64,000 bases of DNA from Thalassotalea nanhaiensis (GTDB lineage: Bacteria > Pseudomonadota > Gammaproteobacteria > Enterobacterales > Alteromonadaceae): the NCBI RefSeq assembly GCF_031583575.1, contig NZ_CP134146.1:2108001-2172000 (forward strand), read 5' to 3'. The translations under genes and the position numbers were made by a program. Under the pieces are notes generated by a model, which had not been told where the DNA came from, made no database searches, and saw only the letters and a program-made list of their open reading frames with translations. Numbering within the stretch: the first letter of the stretch is position 1; each line of letters begins with the position of its first letter. Shown one piece after another: positions 30,601 through 39,775 of the stretch.

Positions 30601-32360
30601 CAAGCTTTTTAGAACGTCAACGCCTATATAATCTGCCACGCTCATCTTGGGCAGATTATAACCCTGAATTGATTTCATCAGGTGGTGGTGTATTTAGCCG
30701 TAGCCTTAAAAGTATTAATCTTAGTGATCAAACTAAGCAATTGTTGGATATACCATCTGATATAAATACCTTGTCTCCTAATAAGTTAATCACTTATATA
30801 TTAAAGGCAAAAGCTGATTTGCTATGGTTTGGCGGTATTGGCACATATGTAAAGGCAACAGAAGAAAATAATAATGATGTTGGCGACAAAGGTAACGATG
30901 TAGTACGAATAAATGCAGCTCAATTGGGCTGTAAAGTCATAGGCGAGGGTGGTAACTTAGGCTGTACACAGTTAGCCAGGATAGAATTTGCAAAAGCTGG
31001 AGGCAGGATAAACACTGATGCCGTAGATAATTCTGCTGGAGTGAATTGTTCGGACAATGAAGTAAACATAAAAATTTTACTCAATCGTTTAATCACAGAC
31101 CGCAAATTAACTAAGCTAGAACGAGATAAATTACTGGAAGAAATGACCAATGACGTCAGTGAATTGGTGTTGCAGAATAACACACTACAAGTGCAAGCCT
31201 TAAGTTTGGATGAAGCAAATAGCCATTCGCATTTTGACAGCTTCACTCGACTGACCAACTATTTAATCGACAATGTAGAGTTAAACCGAGAGTTGGAATA
31301 CTTGCCCGATGAAGATGAATTGCAAGGGCGGAGCCAGCATAAACAAGGCCTTACACGTCCTGAATTAGCTGTTTTAATGGCGTATTCAAAAATGGATGTA
31401 AATAATGCATTATTGCAGCAATCAAATTTACTCGAGGATGAGTATTTTCAGAGATATTTATTGGCAGCATTCCCATCAATATTACAGACAAGGTATCCAA
31501 TAGAAATTTTAGAACATCCTCTAGCTAAGCAAATTGTTGCAACAGCTGTCGCTAACGAGATCTTTAATCGTGGTGGCATTCATGCCGTTCGCGAACAAAC
31601 TGGAGCAAGTATTGCTCAAATAGTGAAGGCATTCGTGATCACTAAAGAAGTGTTCCAACTCGATAAAATTTGGCAAGAAATAGAGTCTTTAGACGGAATT
31701 GTTTCTTCTGAGATACAAGTCAAAATGATGGTAGAAGTGCAACGTTTCTATCGGTTAATGGCTATTTGGTTTATAAATAATGACGATCAAAAATCGACTG
31801 TAATCACTGTTGTAAATAAATTTACGCCGGGTATAAAGCTGTTACAACAACTTAACGGAGATGAAGTAATATTACCGTTTACCCCTGTTGCAAAATCTTT
31901 ATATCAAATACAAACCGGGGAATGTAGTCGCAGTATTGTCGATAAAATTCATCAGTTAAAAGTATCAAGTGTCGTTTTTTGCGATATTGTAAAAAACTCT
32001 GTTGAATTAAAAGTACCTATTGAACACGTGTTAATGAGTTACCAAAAGTTAACTCCACTTATTGGTATCTCTTGGTTGATTGAACAAATAGAAGTTATTG
32101 ATACTACAGACCATTGGTCTAGAATGGCGCTGTTTTCGCTATTGTTAGATTTGCTCGAGTTACGAGAGCAATTAGTTGTAAAAATAAGTAAAGCCTATGC
32201 TAAGTTTGCTGCTGATATTGCTATAGACAAGTGGGCAGAAACCAAACAAGCTGATTTAAAAAGAGTAAGCAGAGTTATTGAGGATCTAAAAGCTACCGGA
32301 TTACTTAATATCGACAAATTGCATTTTGCTAATAGACAAATGCGCACTTTGTTAAGTTAA
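27609..32360 (+). CDS. gdhB: NAD-specific glutamate dehydrogenase, large (GDH-180 type)
   Basis: 1583 residues from the ATG at 27609, which has AAGGTG upstream; an upstream in-frame start at 27573 lacks this. Large catabolic NAD-GDHs of this class run about 1600 residues. N-terminal ACT-like regulatory segments fill about 1-600, the catalytic core follows, with RLEGVHLRFSAVSRGGLRWS, VVPQGAKGGFVPK, GIGDMSGDVFGNGML (NAD domain) and KVIGEGGNLGCTQLARIEFA. A long C-terminal helical domain ends the protein. It oxidises L-glutamate to 2-oxoglutarate and ammonia. It is expected to drain glutamate produced by GltS uptake and by the oxoprolinase operon downstream. Confidence 0.95.
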   Translation: MTTAMPQDFNSYIAKNYNEANVHSFTAFSQELLESSLNDEILLMPLERRFSLALSLWSSFTSRKPQENKVTISPLRQGGIDVSTLHIISDDKPFIFDSITNLLLEQGYRIKNCLHPVISDKQLSSNVNYKSDVSVIYIQLGSLLNDNACASLKTKIIALLTNVQLVTDDWSNMLNQAKAVAQDQSDSVIKSKNSEQAQDFMYWLCQDNFTFLGYHQFLIDEHQEQRGVESLGIFKQSSEFIASEESGLKLKNEELQHFIDSEQSLLISKSTVKAKIHRLDYYDQISIKEYSKNGNIIVIHRFIGLFTQAANNQNPLNIPYLEAKLNTVLKRVNYKVESHKYKTFRHILKALPKREIFESNASNLFNLAKGIYNLNAQNKGGTFVRENNFNQQVSALVFVSKDAFCTDLRDEIETLFCQFYGGKILSRCSMLNDNNLAQWHFTLVKDEQISSGLNRNVLINRIEAKTKSWMESLNSSILERWKDEYATQIIQKYSNSFSKSYRETFSVTAALKDIEYFEKLTQESKYQFQIYRNEEDQSNLLRLNIYSLAQGIALSDSIPILENLGFRPLDEFSFKVITKDNSCNALYSYTLECPVNTDLCLKEIKINLEQALTDIWAQHIENDGYNKLLLTANINIRQIVIIRAYGKYLRQLGLGYSEEYFQQALISYPDIVSDLVALFEQRFSINDSSIAKRMLLANDISKCLFGRLNGVSQIDHDRILRNFIAAISATVRTNFYQQSDTGQQKSYCSFKILSGEIEDAPQPRPYVETFVYSPRLEGVHLRFSAVSRGGLRWSDRKEDFRTEILGLVKAQQVKNVVIVPQGAKGGFVPKQLPIDGTRAEITSEAIECYKIFISSLLDITDNNTPQGIVKPKQVVCFDGDDSYLVVAADKGTATFSDIANQLADDYGFWLGDAFASGGSVGYDHKKMGITAKGAWVSVQRHFRAMNVNVQKDEIMAIGIGDMSGDVFGNGMLSSKTIKLVAAFDHRDIFIDPSPEAMASFLERQRLYNLPRSSWADYNPELISSGGGVFSRSLKSINLSDQTKQLLDIPSDINTLSPNKLITYILKAKADLLWFGGIGTYVKATEENNNDVGDKGNDVVRINAAQLGCKVIGEGGNLGCTQLARIEFAKAGGRINTDAVDNSAGVNCSDNEVNIKILLNRLITDRKLTKLERDKLLEEMTNDVSELVLQNNTLQVQALSLDEANSHSHFDSFTRLTNYLIDNVELNRELEYLPDEDELQGRSQHKQGLTRPELAVLMAYSKMDVNNALLQQSNLLEDEYFQRYLLAAFPSILQTRYPIEILEHPLAKQIVATAVANEIFNRGGIHAVREQTGASIAQIVKAFVITKEVFQLDKIWQEIESLDGIVSSEIQVKMMVEVQRFYRLMAIWFINNDDQKSTVITVVNKFTPGIKLLQQLNGDEVILPFTPVAKSLYQIQTGECSRSIVDKIHQLKVSSVVFCDIVKNSVELKVPIEHVLMSYQKLTPLIGISWLIEQIEVIDTTDHWSRMALFSLLLDLLELREQLVVKISKAYAKFAADIAIDKWAETKQADLKRVSRVIEDLKATGLLNIDKLHFANRQMRTLLS

Positions 32361-32405
32361 TAAAACGGACGATTGAAGAGAAAGGCAGTTAATGATTAAC
32401 TGCCA

Positions 32406-32606
32406 TTATACCAATCCGTATAATGATCTGATCATTGAGTAACTCATATAAACAACATATGAGTTACCCTTCGGTAAAGTAGATAAAGCTTGATAACGTC
32501 CTGAAATTTTAAAAAGATATGAATAACTATCTATTTAAAATTTCAGTTGTTCTAAAGCTTTCTATATCATTCTCAATTGTTCACATCATTACGCGAACGG
32601 GTATTA
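32406..32606. repeat. MITE-like large imperfect palindrome
   Basis: About 200 bp between the convergent 3' ends of gdh and the LysR gene. The left end TTATACCAATCCGTATAATG matches the reverse complement of the right end (TAATACCCGTTCGCGTAATG). The inner arms also match: AAAGCTT ... TGAAATTTTAAA at about 32486 against the complement of 32543-32575. The left arm carries an extra 11-bp perfect hairpin GTAACTCATAT/ATATGAGTTAC (32439-32467). No coding frame. It may double as a bidirectional terminator. Confidence 0.78.
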
Positions 32607-32607
32607 A

Positions 32608-33495
32608 TTATTTTTTGCTGGCAAATACTTCGGTCAAATAAGGAATGTATTCTTGTACTACTTTAGGCAAGCCTTTGTTTTCTAAATGTAACCCTTTAAT
32701 CGACACATTTAAAAGTGGATCAAACGAAGCAATGGCAATATCCTCAGTTAAGTTATTTTCTGCAGTAAACTTATCGACAATACATATTCCCAATCCTTGG
32801 GCAACTAATCTCGCGGCAATAAAATAGGTTTGTACTTTAATTAAAGATTTTGGCGCAACCTTTTCTTCCAGCAATCTTTTCCAAGCAATATCACCCAGTG
32901 GACCACTGCTAGTAATATCGATGAACTCAACATCGGCAACTTCACTCAGTTTAAGTTTATCTGGACAATGCGGGAATAATTTTTTTGGATAAACAATAAC
33001 TAATTCTGATGTAGTCAAGTCGATTGCTTTTACTCCTGGCATGTCTTCAGGTGCAAATAACACAGCTAAATCGCATTTGTGTTCCATCAAAGCTTGCTGC
33101 ACTGAATCGTTATGAATTGTGGTGATATTAAATTCTACATTTGAAAATTTTTGATGATATTTAGCAATACTTATAGGTGTAACATCAAAACCTAGGGCAG
33201 GGCTGATACCTAGATTTATACGGCCAAACTCCAACTTCTTGATATTATCCGTTGTATTTTTTAACGCTAAAATTTGTTTATATATTTTATCTACTTCGGT
33301 ATAAAGCATTTCTGCTTCATCGGTAGGAATTAACCGCCCCTTAATGCGCTTAAATAGATTAAAACCTAACTGCAGTTCTGCATGGGCTAACACCTTACTT
33401 ACCGATGGTTGGGACACGTGCAACATGTTTGCCGCATTAGTAATTGAGCCAGTAGTGTATATGGCATGAAATATTTCGATATGACGTAGTCGCAT
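32608..33495 (-). CDS. LysR-family transcriptional regulator
   Basis: 295 residues. N-terminal winged HTH (RHIEIFHAIYTTGSITNAAN, then HVSQPSVSKVLAHAE) and a C-terminal periplasmic-binding-like effector domain (about 90-290; NLGISPALGFDVTP, LVAQGLGICIVDKF). LTTRs usually act on the adjacent divergent gene, here the TonB receptor. The spacer carries a perfect dyad with a T-N11-A core (33742-33766), and similar sites precede gdh and the D-glutamate operon. The effector is unknown; a D-amino acid, 5-oxoproline or glutamate is plausible from context only. Confidence 0.92.
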   Translation of the reverse strand: MRLRHIEIFHAIYTTGSITNAANMLHVSQPSVSKVLAHAELQLGFNLFKRIKGRLIPTDEAEMLYTEVDKIYKQILALKNTTDNIKKLEFGRINLGISPALGFDVTPISIAKYHQKFSNVEFNITTIHNDSVQQALMEHKCDLAVLFAPEDMPGVKAIDLTTSELVIVYPKKLFPHCPDKLKLSEVADVEFIDITSSGPLGDIAWKRLLEEKVAPKSLIKVQTYFIAARLVAQGLGICIVDKFTAENNLTEDIAIASFDPLLNVSIKGLHLENKGLPKVVQEYIPYLTEVFASKK

Positions 33496-33741
33496 ACATT
33501 TCTCTCTTTAGTGAATTTATACATATCACTACAGTAAAACATCTAATTTTTGATTCAAAAGCTTATAATAAAGCCAGTATTTTATGCTTTCATTATCATA
33601 GTTAAGTTAATCAGAACATCTGTAGAGTGCAAATTAATAGTTTTAATGTTGCACCCAGTTTTGTGCAATATTTTTAAATTGTGCTATTTTTTCAGTAACA
33701 TAACATCTATTTAACACCTTGTATTTAAGCTATTCAACCTT

Positions 33742-33766
33742 AATCCATAACCTTTGGTTATGGATT
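33742..33766. promoter_or_regulatory. perfect inverted repeat with LysR-type box, site 2 of 3
   Basis: AATCCATAACC-TTT-GGTTATGGATT: perfect 11-bp arms around 3 nt, with core ATAACCTTTGGTTAT satisfying T-N11-A. It lies 164 bp before the TonB receptor start and 246 bp before the LysR start. The rest of the 430-bp spacer also holds TTGCAC-N8-GTGCAA at 33649-33668, a second possible operator. Confidence 0.65.
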
Positions 33767-33924
33767 TACAATCAACAGTCATTGGTATTTGTTACGTTTT
33801 TTATTCATGGTTACTAGGTGTTAATTAAACGTAAACCAATTGAAAACAAAATCGAAATATAAATTTAGTAGCAACTTACTAAATTAAAAAAATAAACGAT
33901 TAACTGGGAAATAAGGTGAATAAA

Positions 33925-36765
33925 ATGAAAACGAAGACTATGGCAAATTTAAAACGTAAGCATTTAAGTTTGTGTATCTTAGCTGCAATGTCATCACAGT
34001 TTGTGTATGCACAAGAAGCCGAATCTGATGATGCAGATATTGAACAAATTCTTGTTGTAGGTTCACATATCAAACGCGGTACTGATGTTGAAGCTATGCC
34101 GGTTACGACTTTGTCTGCAAAAGACATTGAAAACCTAGGTGTGTCAACAGGTGATGAATTATTAAGAAGTATTCCACAAATTGGCGCAGTAAATTTTGGT
34201 GCAGCTACCGGTAACGGTGGTGTAAATGATGCACGAGGAGATGTTTCTTCAATTAATTTACGTGGTATAGGTACGGGTAATACTCTTACGTTATTAAATG
34301 GACGCCGCCTGGTAACTCATCCAGGTACACAATCAGAAAACTTTGTGCCTGTTTCTACCGTTAACTCAAACACTTTACCAGTTGCAGGTTTACGTTCTTT
34401 AGAAATACTAAGAGATGGCGCTGCGGCTATTTATGGTTCAGATGCTGTTGCAGGTGTAGTTAACTATGCATTAAACAGTGATTACGTTGGTAATAAAGTA
34501 AGTTTAACTCATGGTGTTTCTGAGGGTACTGAACTTGATGAAACAACGTTTAACTACCTTACAGGATTTGACTTTAATGAAAGTAAATCTCACCTAACTG
34601 CATCATTTAACTTTTATCAACGTAATGGCATGATGGCAAGCGAAAGACCTTATTCAGCAAGCCATGACTTACGTGAATACCCTGGTTTACCAGAAAAGTT
34701 TGTTGGTGACACACAATTAGATAACCGTACAACATCAACACCTTGGGGTGAGTTTCAATCTGATTCGCTTGGCAGATTCCATATTCAACCTGATACCATG
34801 TCGGGTTGTGAAGTTAATTTAGCTGGTGGTGTTTGTGCTGATGGAGGTAGTATTTCTCGTGACCTTCGTTTTGATCGTGGTACAACACGTTCATTATCAT
34901 CTGATGTTGACCGTTTAAACTTTTATGGTTATTTCACTCATGAATTAAGCGATGATTTAGAGTTTTTCTCTGAAGCTATTTATTACAGCGCAACAGCAGA
35001 GCGTACACGTGAACAAACTCATAATTTAACAGCACAACGTTTTCAAGTATCTGCTGATGCTGCTTACAATCCATTTGGTGAAGAAGTAACGTTACGCCGC
35101 TATAGAGCTATTGATAGTGGACCTCGTAACATCGAAGTGGACGATACCAGTTATCGTATTCTTGGTGGTTTAAGAGGTATGTGGGGCGATTGGGACTGGG
35201 AATCTGCTGTGTTTTATACCGAAGCTGAAACTAATGATGTCGCTAATCGTATTCAGGCCAGTAAGTTTCAAGCAGCCATTAATAGTACTGATCCTGCTTT
35301 AGCATATGATTTATTTACCGGTGGTGATTTAAATAACTGGAATACAGGTGACTCCACGTTAAATCCAGCAAGTGTTATTGACCAATTTATGGTTAACGTT
35401 TCACGAGATTCAAAAACAAGTTTGGCACAAGTAGATTTTAAAGTGAGTAATGGTGATATTTTTGAATTACCTGCCGGTACAGTAGGTGTTGCAGCGGGTG
35501 TTGAATTTCGCCATGAAACGTTTGAAGATGATCGTGATTCATTGTTAGATGGAAGTAATCCATTTGTAGATGCAATTACTGGCGAAGAGCTTTCAGGAAG
35601 TGATGTATTAGGCTCTAGTCCAACGCCTGATTCAGACGCTGATCGTGATATCTTTGCAGCTTACGCAGAGTTTTTAGTACCATTACTTGAATTTGGTGAC
35701 CAGTATGTAGAGTTACAACTTGCTGCTCGCTACGAAGATTACTCAGATGTAGGCGATGCTCTTAAACCAAAAGTAGCTCTATTTTGGGAAGCTGCACCTT
35801 GGTTAAGCTTTAGGGCATCATATTCTGAAGGTTTCCGAGCTCCAGGTCTTCCGCAAGTAAGTGCAGAAGGTGTTCCTCGTAGTAATAACTTGTATGACCC
35901 TGTACTTGATGATTCATATGCAATTGTAGATATTCGCAGCGGTACAACTGATTTAGAGCCTGAAGATGATGTGAATACTTCATTTGGTATCGTGTTACAA
36001 CCTGGTGATGATTTAACCATTACGTTTGATACCTGGACTATAGAGCAAGAAAAATTAGTAGGTATCCTTCCGGGCTCTTCACACTTACTTTATGATTCTT
36101 TATTACGTAGTCAAGGCTCTAGTAATGAAGCAGTTATTCGCGACCCTGATACTGGTGAAGTGATTCAAATAAACAATGATTACATGAACTTGGGTGTACG
36201 TAATATCGAAGGTTATGATGTAAGTGTTGTGTATGATATTGATACGTCTTTCGGTGATTGGGGCTTTACGTTAAATGCGGCTAAATTAACTAAGTTTGAT
36301 CAAGAAGCAGATCCAATTTCACAAATGCTACTAGATGCCCAAGAAGCCGGCGACCCGTCAGTTCCAGCTGATAGAAATGTTGCAGGTGCTGGTGATTTAA
36401 TTAAAGAAAATGGTCGACCTGAATGGCGCGCACGAGTTGCACTTGATTGGGATTTAAATCAATGGGGCGCAGGTATTAGTGCAAATTATATTAGCGAAGT
36501 ATTTGACACCAGTGCTACCGCAACAGTAGAAGGTGATGACACCATTTATGACTTACCAGTTGATAGTTTTACAACCATTAACTTATATGGTGAATATCGT
36601 TTTGCTAATGAAGGTTTCCTAAAAGACAGTAAAATTAGATTAACTGCTCGTAACATTGAAGATGAAGAACCACCATTAGCTGATGAATTAGCACATGGTT
36701 ATTTCGGTGGACTTCACTCAAACCGTGGCAGATACTTCCAATTAAGTTTAAGCAAAGAGTTTTAA
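33925..36765 (+). CDS. TonB-dependent outer-membrane receptor
   Basis: 946 residues. The start at 33925 is preferred because AAGGTG lies 6 nt before it; the in-frame GTG at 33916 is part of that site. Signal peptide ending VYAQEA (about residue 30). TonB box-like IEQILVVGS, plug domain (ATGNGGVNDARGDVSSINLR, LRDGAAAIYGSDAVAGVV), 22-stranded barrel, C-terminal KEF with the terminal Phe typical of outer-membrane proteins. The plan is that of the large Alteromonadales receptors that take up peptides or glycans. Context (carboxypeptidase and D-aminoacylase downstream, divergent LysR) suggests a peptide or D-amino-acid conjugate as substrate. Confidence 0.93.
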   Translation: MKTKTMANLKRKHLSLCILAAMSSQFVYAQEAESDDADIEQILVVGSHIKRGTDVEAMPVTTLSAKDIENLGVSTGDELLRSIPQIGAVNFGAATGNGGVNDARGDVSSINLRGIGTGNTLTLLNGRRLVTHPGTQSENFVPVSTVNSNTLPVAGLRSLEILRDGAAAIYGSDAVAGVVNYALNSDYVGNKVSLTHGVSEGTELDETTFNYLTGFDFNESKSHLTASFNFYQRNGMMASERPYSASHDLREYPGLPEKFVGDTQLDNRTTSTPWGEFQSDSLGRFHIQPDTMSGCEVNLAGGVCADGGSISRDLRFDRGTTRSLSSDVDRLNFYGYFTHELSDDLEFFSEAIYYSATAERTREQTHNLTAQRFQVSADAAYNPFGEEVTLRRYRAIDSGPRNIEVDDTSYRILGGLRGMWGDWDWESAVFYTEAETNDVANRIQASKFQAAINSTDPALAYDLFTGGDLNNWNTGDSTLNPASVIDQFMVNVSRDSKTSLAQVDFKVSNGDIFELPAGTVGVAAGVEFRHETFEDDRDSLLDGSNPFVDAITGEELSGSDVLGSSPTPDSDADRDIFAAYAEFLVPLLEFGDQYVELQLAARYEDYSDVGDALKPKVALFWEAAPWLSFRASYSEGFRAPGLPQVSAEGVPRSNNLYDPVLDDSYAIVDIRSGTTDLEPEDDVNTSFGIVLQPGDDLTITFDTWTIEQEKLVGILPGSSHLLYDSLLRSQGSSNEAVIRDPDTGEVIQINNDYMNLGVRNIEGYDVSVVYDIDTSFGDWGFTLNAAKLTKFDQEADPISQMLLDAQEAGDPSVPADRNVAGAGDLIKENGRPEWRARVALDWDLNQWGAGISANYISEVFDTSATATVEGDDTIYDLPVDSFTTINLYGEYRFANEGFLKDSKIRLTARNIEDEEPPLADELAHGYFGGLHSNRGRYFQLSLSKEF

Positions 36766-36804
36766 ATACTGCTTAACACTTATTGAAATTATCTAAACTC
36801 AATG

Positions 36805-36840
36805 TGGCTCGGCTCGTTAATCTAGTCGGGCCATATTTTT
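36805..36840 (+). terminator. terminator or attenuator after the TonB receptor
   Basis: TGGCTCGGCT ... AGTCGGGCCA pairs over 10 bp with two G-U wobbles and is followed by TATTTTT. It lies 28 bp before the carboxypeptidase start, so it may lower downstream expression rather than end the operon. Confidence 0.7.
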
Positions 36841-36867
36841 CTCCAATAAATTAATAAAGATAAAATT

Positions 36868-38049
36868 ATGAAAAATTTATTATTTACTTGCTCATTATTA
36901 TTTTCAACTGCATTACTTTTCTCATGCACATCAAGTAACAGTGATAATGCGCAAGCGTGTAATACTGGCAATGTTACATTAACCACTAACTTTGCGACCG
37001 GTCGAATGGATAGCTGTAAACGAATTGCTGAAAACGAGTACTTTATAACTTTAAAACCAGAAATAAATAAAGCCAAAACGCCGATCAACTCTAGTCCTTG
37101 GTATGCATTTAAAGTTCAAGCAAAACAACCTGCATCGATCAAAGTTACTATGGTTGTTAAAGGTGATGAACATAGGTATCCGCCTAAAATCAGTAAAAAT
37201 GGTAAAACTTGGCAATTACAACCCTACAAATTAAATGGTCAACGCTTGGTTATGAATATAGAAGCATCAAATGAAGCTATATATATTGCTGGTCAGGAAA
37301 TTATTAACAACGAATACTATGATGATTGGGCTCAGCAACTATTAGAGCAATCATCAATTAGTTATGACTTACTGGGTGAGTCTACTCAAGGTCGACCAAT
37401 TTATAAAATAGAAAGTAAAGGCAGTAGTAATGAATGGCTAGTCATTTTAGGCCGTCAACATCCGCCCGAAATAACAGGCGCATTGGCTCTTTTCCCCTTC
37501 GTTGAAACGCTACTTTCGAACAGTGATTTAGCATCTTCATTTCGTGAAAAATATAATATATTAGTTATTCCTAATATTAATCCAGATGGCGTACAAGCCG
37601 GTAATTGGCGTCATAATGCCAATGGTTATGATTTAAATCGTGACTGGAATGATTTTAATCAAGTTGAAACTCGTCAAATAAATGCCTATTTAGAACAGCT
37701 GGTAGAGAATAACCAAAAAATCAAATTTGCCGTCGATTTTCATTCCACTAGAAGTAATGTGTTTTATACAATGCCGGTTGATTATGGTGTTGAAAATGCT
37801 TACTTTGTACGTCATTGGTTAGGTGACTTAGACAAAAAAATGCCAGATGTAGAAGTGGTATTAAAACCTGGTAACAATCCTGATTTGGGTGTTTCAAAAC
37901 AATATTTTTCAGATAAATTTGGTGTACATGCCATTACTTATGAAATGGGTGATAACACCGATAGACAAGAGATTATAGATATAGCCATTAATGCCTCTAA
38001 TCTATTAATGAGTAATATGTTGTCTGACAAAGACCATAATAAACAGTAG
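36868..38049 (+). CDS. M14-family zinc carboxypeptidase, lipoprotein
   Basis: 393 residues. Signal peptide with lipobox LFSC (Cys about 20). An N-terminal beta domain (about 30-150) is followed by a peptidase M14 domain. Zinc ligands are His and Glu in GRQHPPEITG and His in VDFHSTRSN, the substrate-binding arginine region is YDLNRDWNDF, and the catalytic Glu is in ITYEMGDNTD. It removes C-terminal residues from peptides, here probably in the periplasm or at the outer membrane. It may process peptidoglycan-type or cross-linked peptides, given the D-amino-acid genes next to it. It starts 103 bp after the receptor and ends 15 bp before the amidohydrolase. Confidence 0.9.
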   Translation: MKNLLFTCSLLFSTALLFSCTSSNSDNAQACNTGNVTLTTNFATGRMDSCKRIAENEYFITLKPEINKAKTPINSSPWYAFKVQAKQPASIKVTMVVKGDEHRYPPKISKNGKTWQLQPYKLNGQRLVMNIEASNEAIYIAGQEIINNEYYDDWAQQLLEQSSISYDLLGESTQGRPIYKIESKGSSNEWLVILGRQHPPEITGALALFPFVETLLSNSDLASSFREKYNILVIPNINPDGVQAGNWRHNANGYDLNRDWNDFNQVETRQINAYLEQLVENNQKIKFAVDFHSTRSNVFYTMPVDYGVENAYFVRHWLGDLDKKMPDVEVVLKPGNNPDLGVSKQYFSDKFGVHAITYEMGDNTDRQEIIDIAINASNLLMSNMLSDKDHNKQ

Positions 38050-38064
38050 GGTAAAAAACTTTAT

Positions 38065-39645
38065 ATGAAAAATTTTAACCGAAGTCCGATATTTCTAGCC
38101 GTTAGTTTAACTTTGTTGTCTTCGTGTTCTCCTGAGAATGTTGATACCAACAATGTTGCTGATATCGATTTACTGATCACCAATGGGACTGTTTATACGG
38201 GTGATAAATTACACCCTCAAAACTTGGATATTGCAGTATGTAAGCAAGTGATTTGTGGTTTATATCCGTCAGGTAATGTAAAGGTTGATGCAACAAAAGT
38301 CATTGATGCTAAGGGAAAAATAGTTAGTCCAGGCTTTATTGACCCTCATACACATAGTCTTGAAGAGTTACGTAGTAAAGATAAGAATCATAACTTAAAT
38401 TATTTAACCCAAGGCGTAACCACTGTTGTTAATGGTAACGATGGTGAAGGACCTGTTGATATTGCTGGAACAGCCAAGTTACTTGAAAATAATGGTATAG
38501 GCACTAATGTTGCGTTGTTTGTTGGACATGGCAGTGTTCGTCAACAAGTAATGGGACGAGAGCAACGCTTTGCTACAGATGCAGAACTGACAGAAATGTC
38601 CGCATTAGTAGAACAAGCTATGAAAGATGGCGCTGTTGGTTTATCGAGTGGTTTATATTACGTTCCTGGCAGTTATGCTAATACAGAAGAAGTAATCACA
38701 CTGGCAAAAGTCGCCAGCAAATATAAAGGGATTTATGACACTCATATGCGTGATGAAAGTACCTTCAATATTGGTTTTTTATCTTCTTTGGATGAAGCTA
38801 TTGAAGTGGCAGAAAAGGCAAGCATTCATTTGCACTTAGCTCATATTAAAGCCTTGGGCGTAGATGTTTGGGGGCAAAGTGAACAGGCCATTGCTAAAAT
38901 TGAATTAGCACAACAAAACGGCATCAGTATCACTGCCGATCAATATCCGTGGCTTGCATCAGGTACCAAATTACATAGTGCAGTAATGCCCAAGTGGGTC
39001 ATGGCAGACTCAAAGTCTGCTTTTCATCAACGACTCAATGATCCTGAATTGGCAGAACAGCTTTATCGAGAAATTAAAGAAAACATTAGGCGTAGAGGTG
39101 GTCCTACATCGTTACTTGTAACAGCCTTTAAAGATCAGCATTTAGTAGGTTTGAATTTACAACAAATTGCCGAACAGCGTAATTTAACTGCAGAGCTAAC
39201 GGCAATGCAATTAGTTCAAGAAGGTGATGTACGAGTAGCTTCATTCAATATGTCGCCAAAAGATGTTGAACGCTTTATGGTTAAACCTTGGGTAGTAACT
39301 TCTTCTGATGGTACAAACGGTCACCCGCGCAAGTTTGCCAGCTTTCCACAAAAATTTAATGAATATGTACGTAACAAAAAATTACTTACTGTAGGTGAGT
39401 TTATTTCCAGAAGCTCGACAAAAACAGCAAAGATTTTAGGTTTACATAAACGAGGTTCATTACAACAGGGCTTTACTGCAGATATTATTATTTTTGATGG
39501 TGATAAATATTCACCTCAAGCGAGCTTTGCTAAATGGAATGTATATTCTAAAGGTGTTGATACCGTTATTATTAATGGTGATGTAGTTATTGAGAATGAA
39601 CAATATTTAAACAAATTGTCCGGTAAGTTTATCTCGAATAAATAG
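38065..39645 (+). CDS. N-acyl-D-amino-acid deacylase-like amidohydrolase, exported
   Basis: 526 residues. Hydrophobic N-terminus with lipobox-like LSSC (Cys about 21). Amidohydrolase superfamily: metal-binding HxH in GFIDPHTHSLEEL, YDTHMRDE, HLAHIKALG and the catalytic Asp in VTSSDGTNGHPR. These match D-aminoacylases, which cut N-acyl-D-amino acids (D-Glu, D-Asp or neutral D types). A D-aminoacylase in an exported form beside an M14 carboxypeptidase fits extracytoplasmic release of D-amino acids. It could instead act on a dipeptide or lactam. Followed by a hairpin terminator. Confidence 0.87.
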   Translation: MKNFNRSPIFLAVSLTLLSSCSPENVDTNNVADIDLLITNGTVYTGDKLHPQNLDIAVCKQVICGLYPSGNVKVDATKVIDAKGKIVSPGFIDPHTHSLEELRSKDKNHNLNYLTQGVTTVVNGNDGEGPVDIAGTAKLLENNGIGTNVALFVGHGSVRQQVMGREQRFATDAELTEMSALVEQAMKDGAVGLSSGLYYVPGSYANTEEVITLAKVASKYKGIYDTHMRDESTFNIGFLSSLDEAIEVAEKASIHLHLAHIKALGVDVWGQSEQAIAKIELAQQNGISITADQYPWLASGTKLHSAVMPKWVMADSKSAFHQRLNDPELAEQLYREIKENIRRRGGPTSLLVTAFKDQHLVGLNLQQIAEQRNLTAELTAMQLVQEGDVRVASFNMSPKDVERFMVKPWVVTSSDGTNGHPRKFASFPQKFNEYVRNKKLLTVGEFISRSSTKTAKILGLHKRGSLQQGFTADIIIFDGDKYSPQASFAKWNVYSKGVDTVIINGDVVIENEQYLNKLSGKFISNK

Positions 39646-39666
39646 GCTTAAATACATATAAATTGG

Positions 39667-39694
39667 TTGAAGATGTTTTGCATCTTCAATTAGT
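39667..39694 (+). terminator. probable terminator after the amidohydrolase
   Basis: TTGAAGATG-TTTTG-CATCTTCAA, a 9-bp perfect stem followed by TTAGTTTTAAA. It separates the receptor/hydrolase genes from the D-glutamate operon, which has its own promoter region. Confidence 0.65.
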
Positions 39695-39775
39695 TTTAAA
39701 AGGAATAGGTGTTTTTCATATGACAGGGGAAAATAAAATGTGGCTAAATCCTTTTAACCACCAGGGAAGAGGGGG

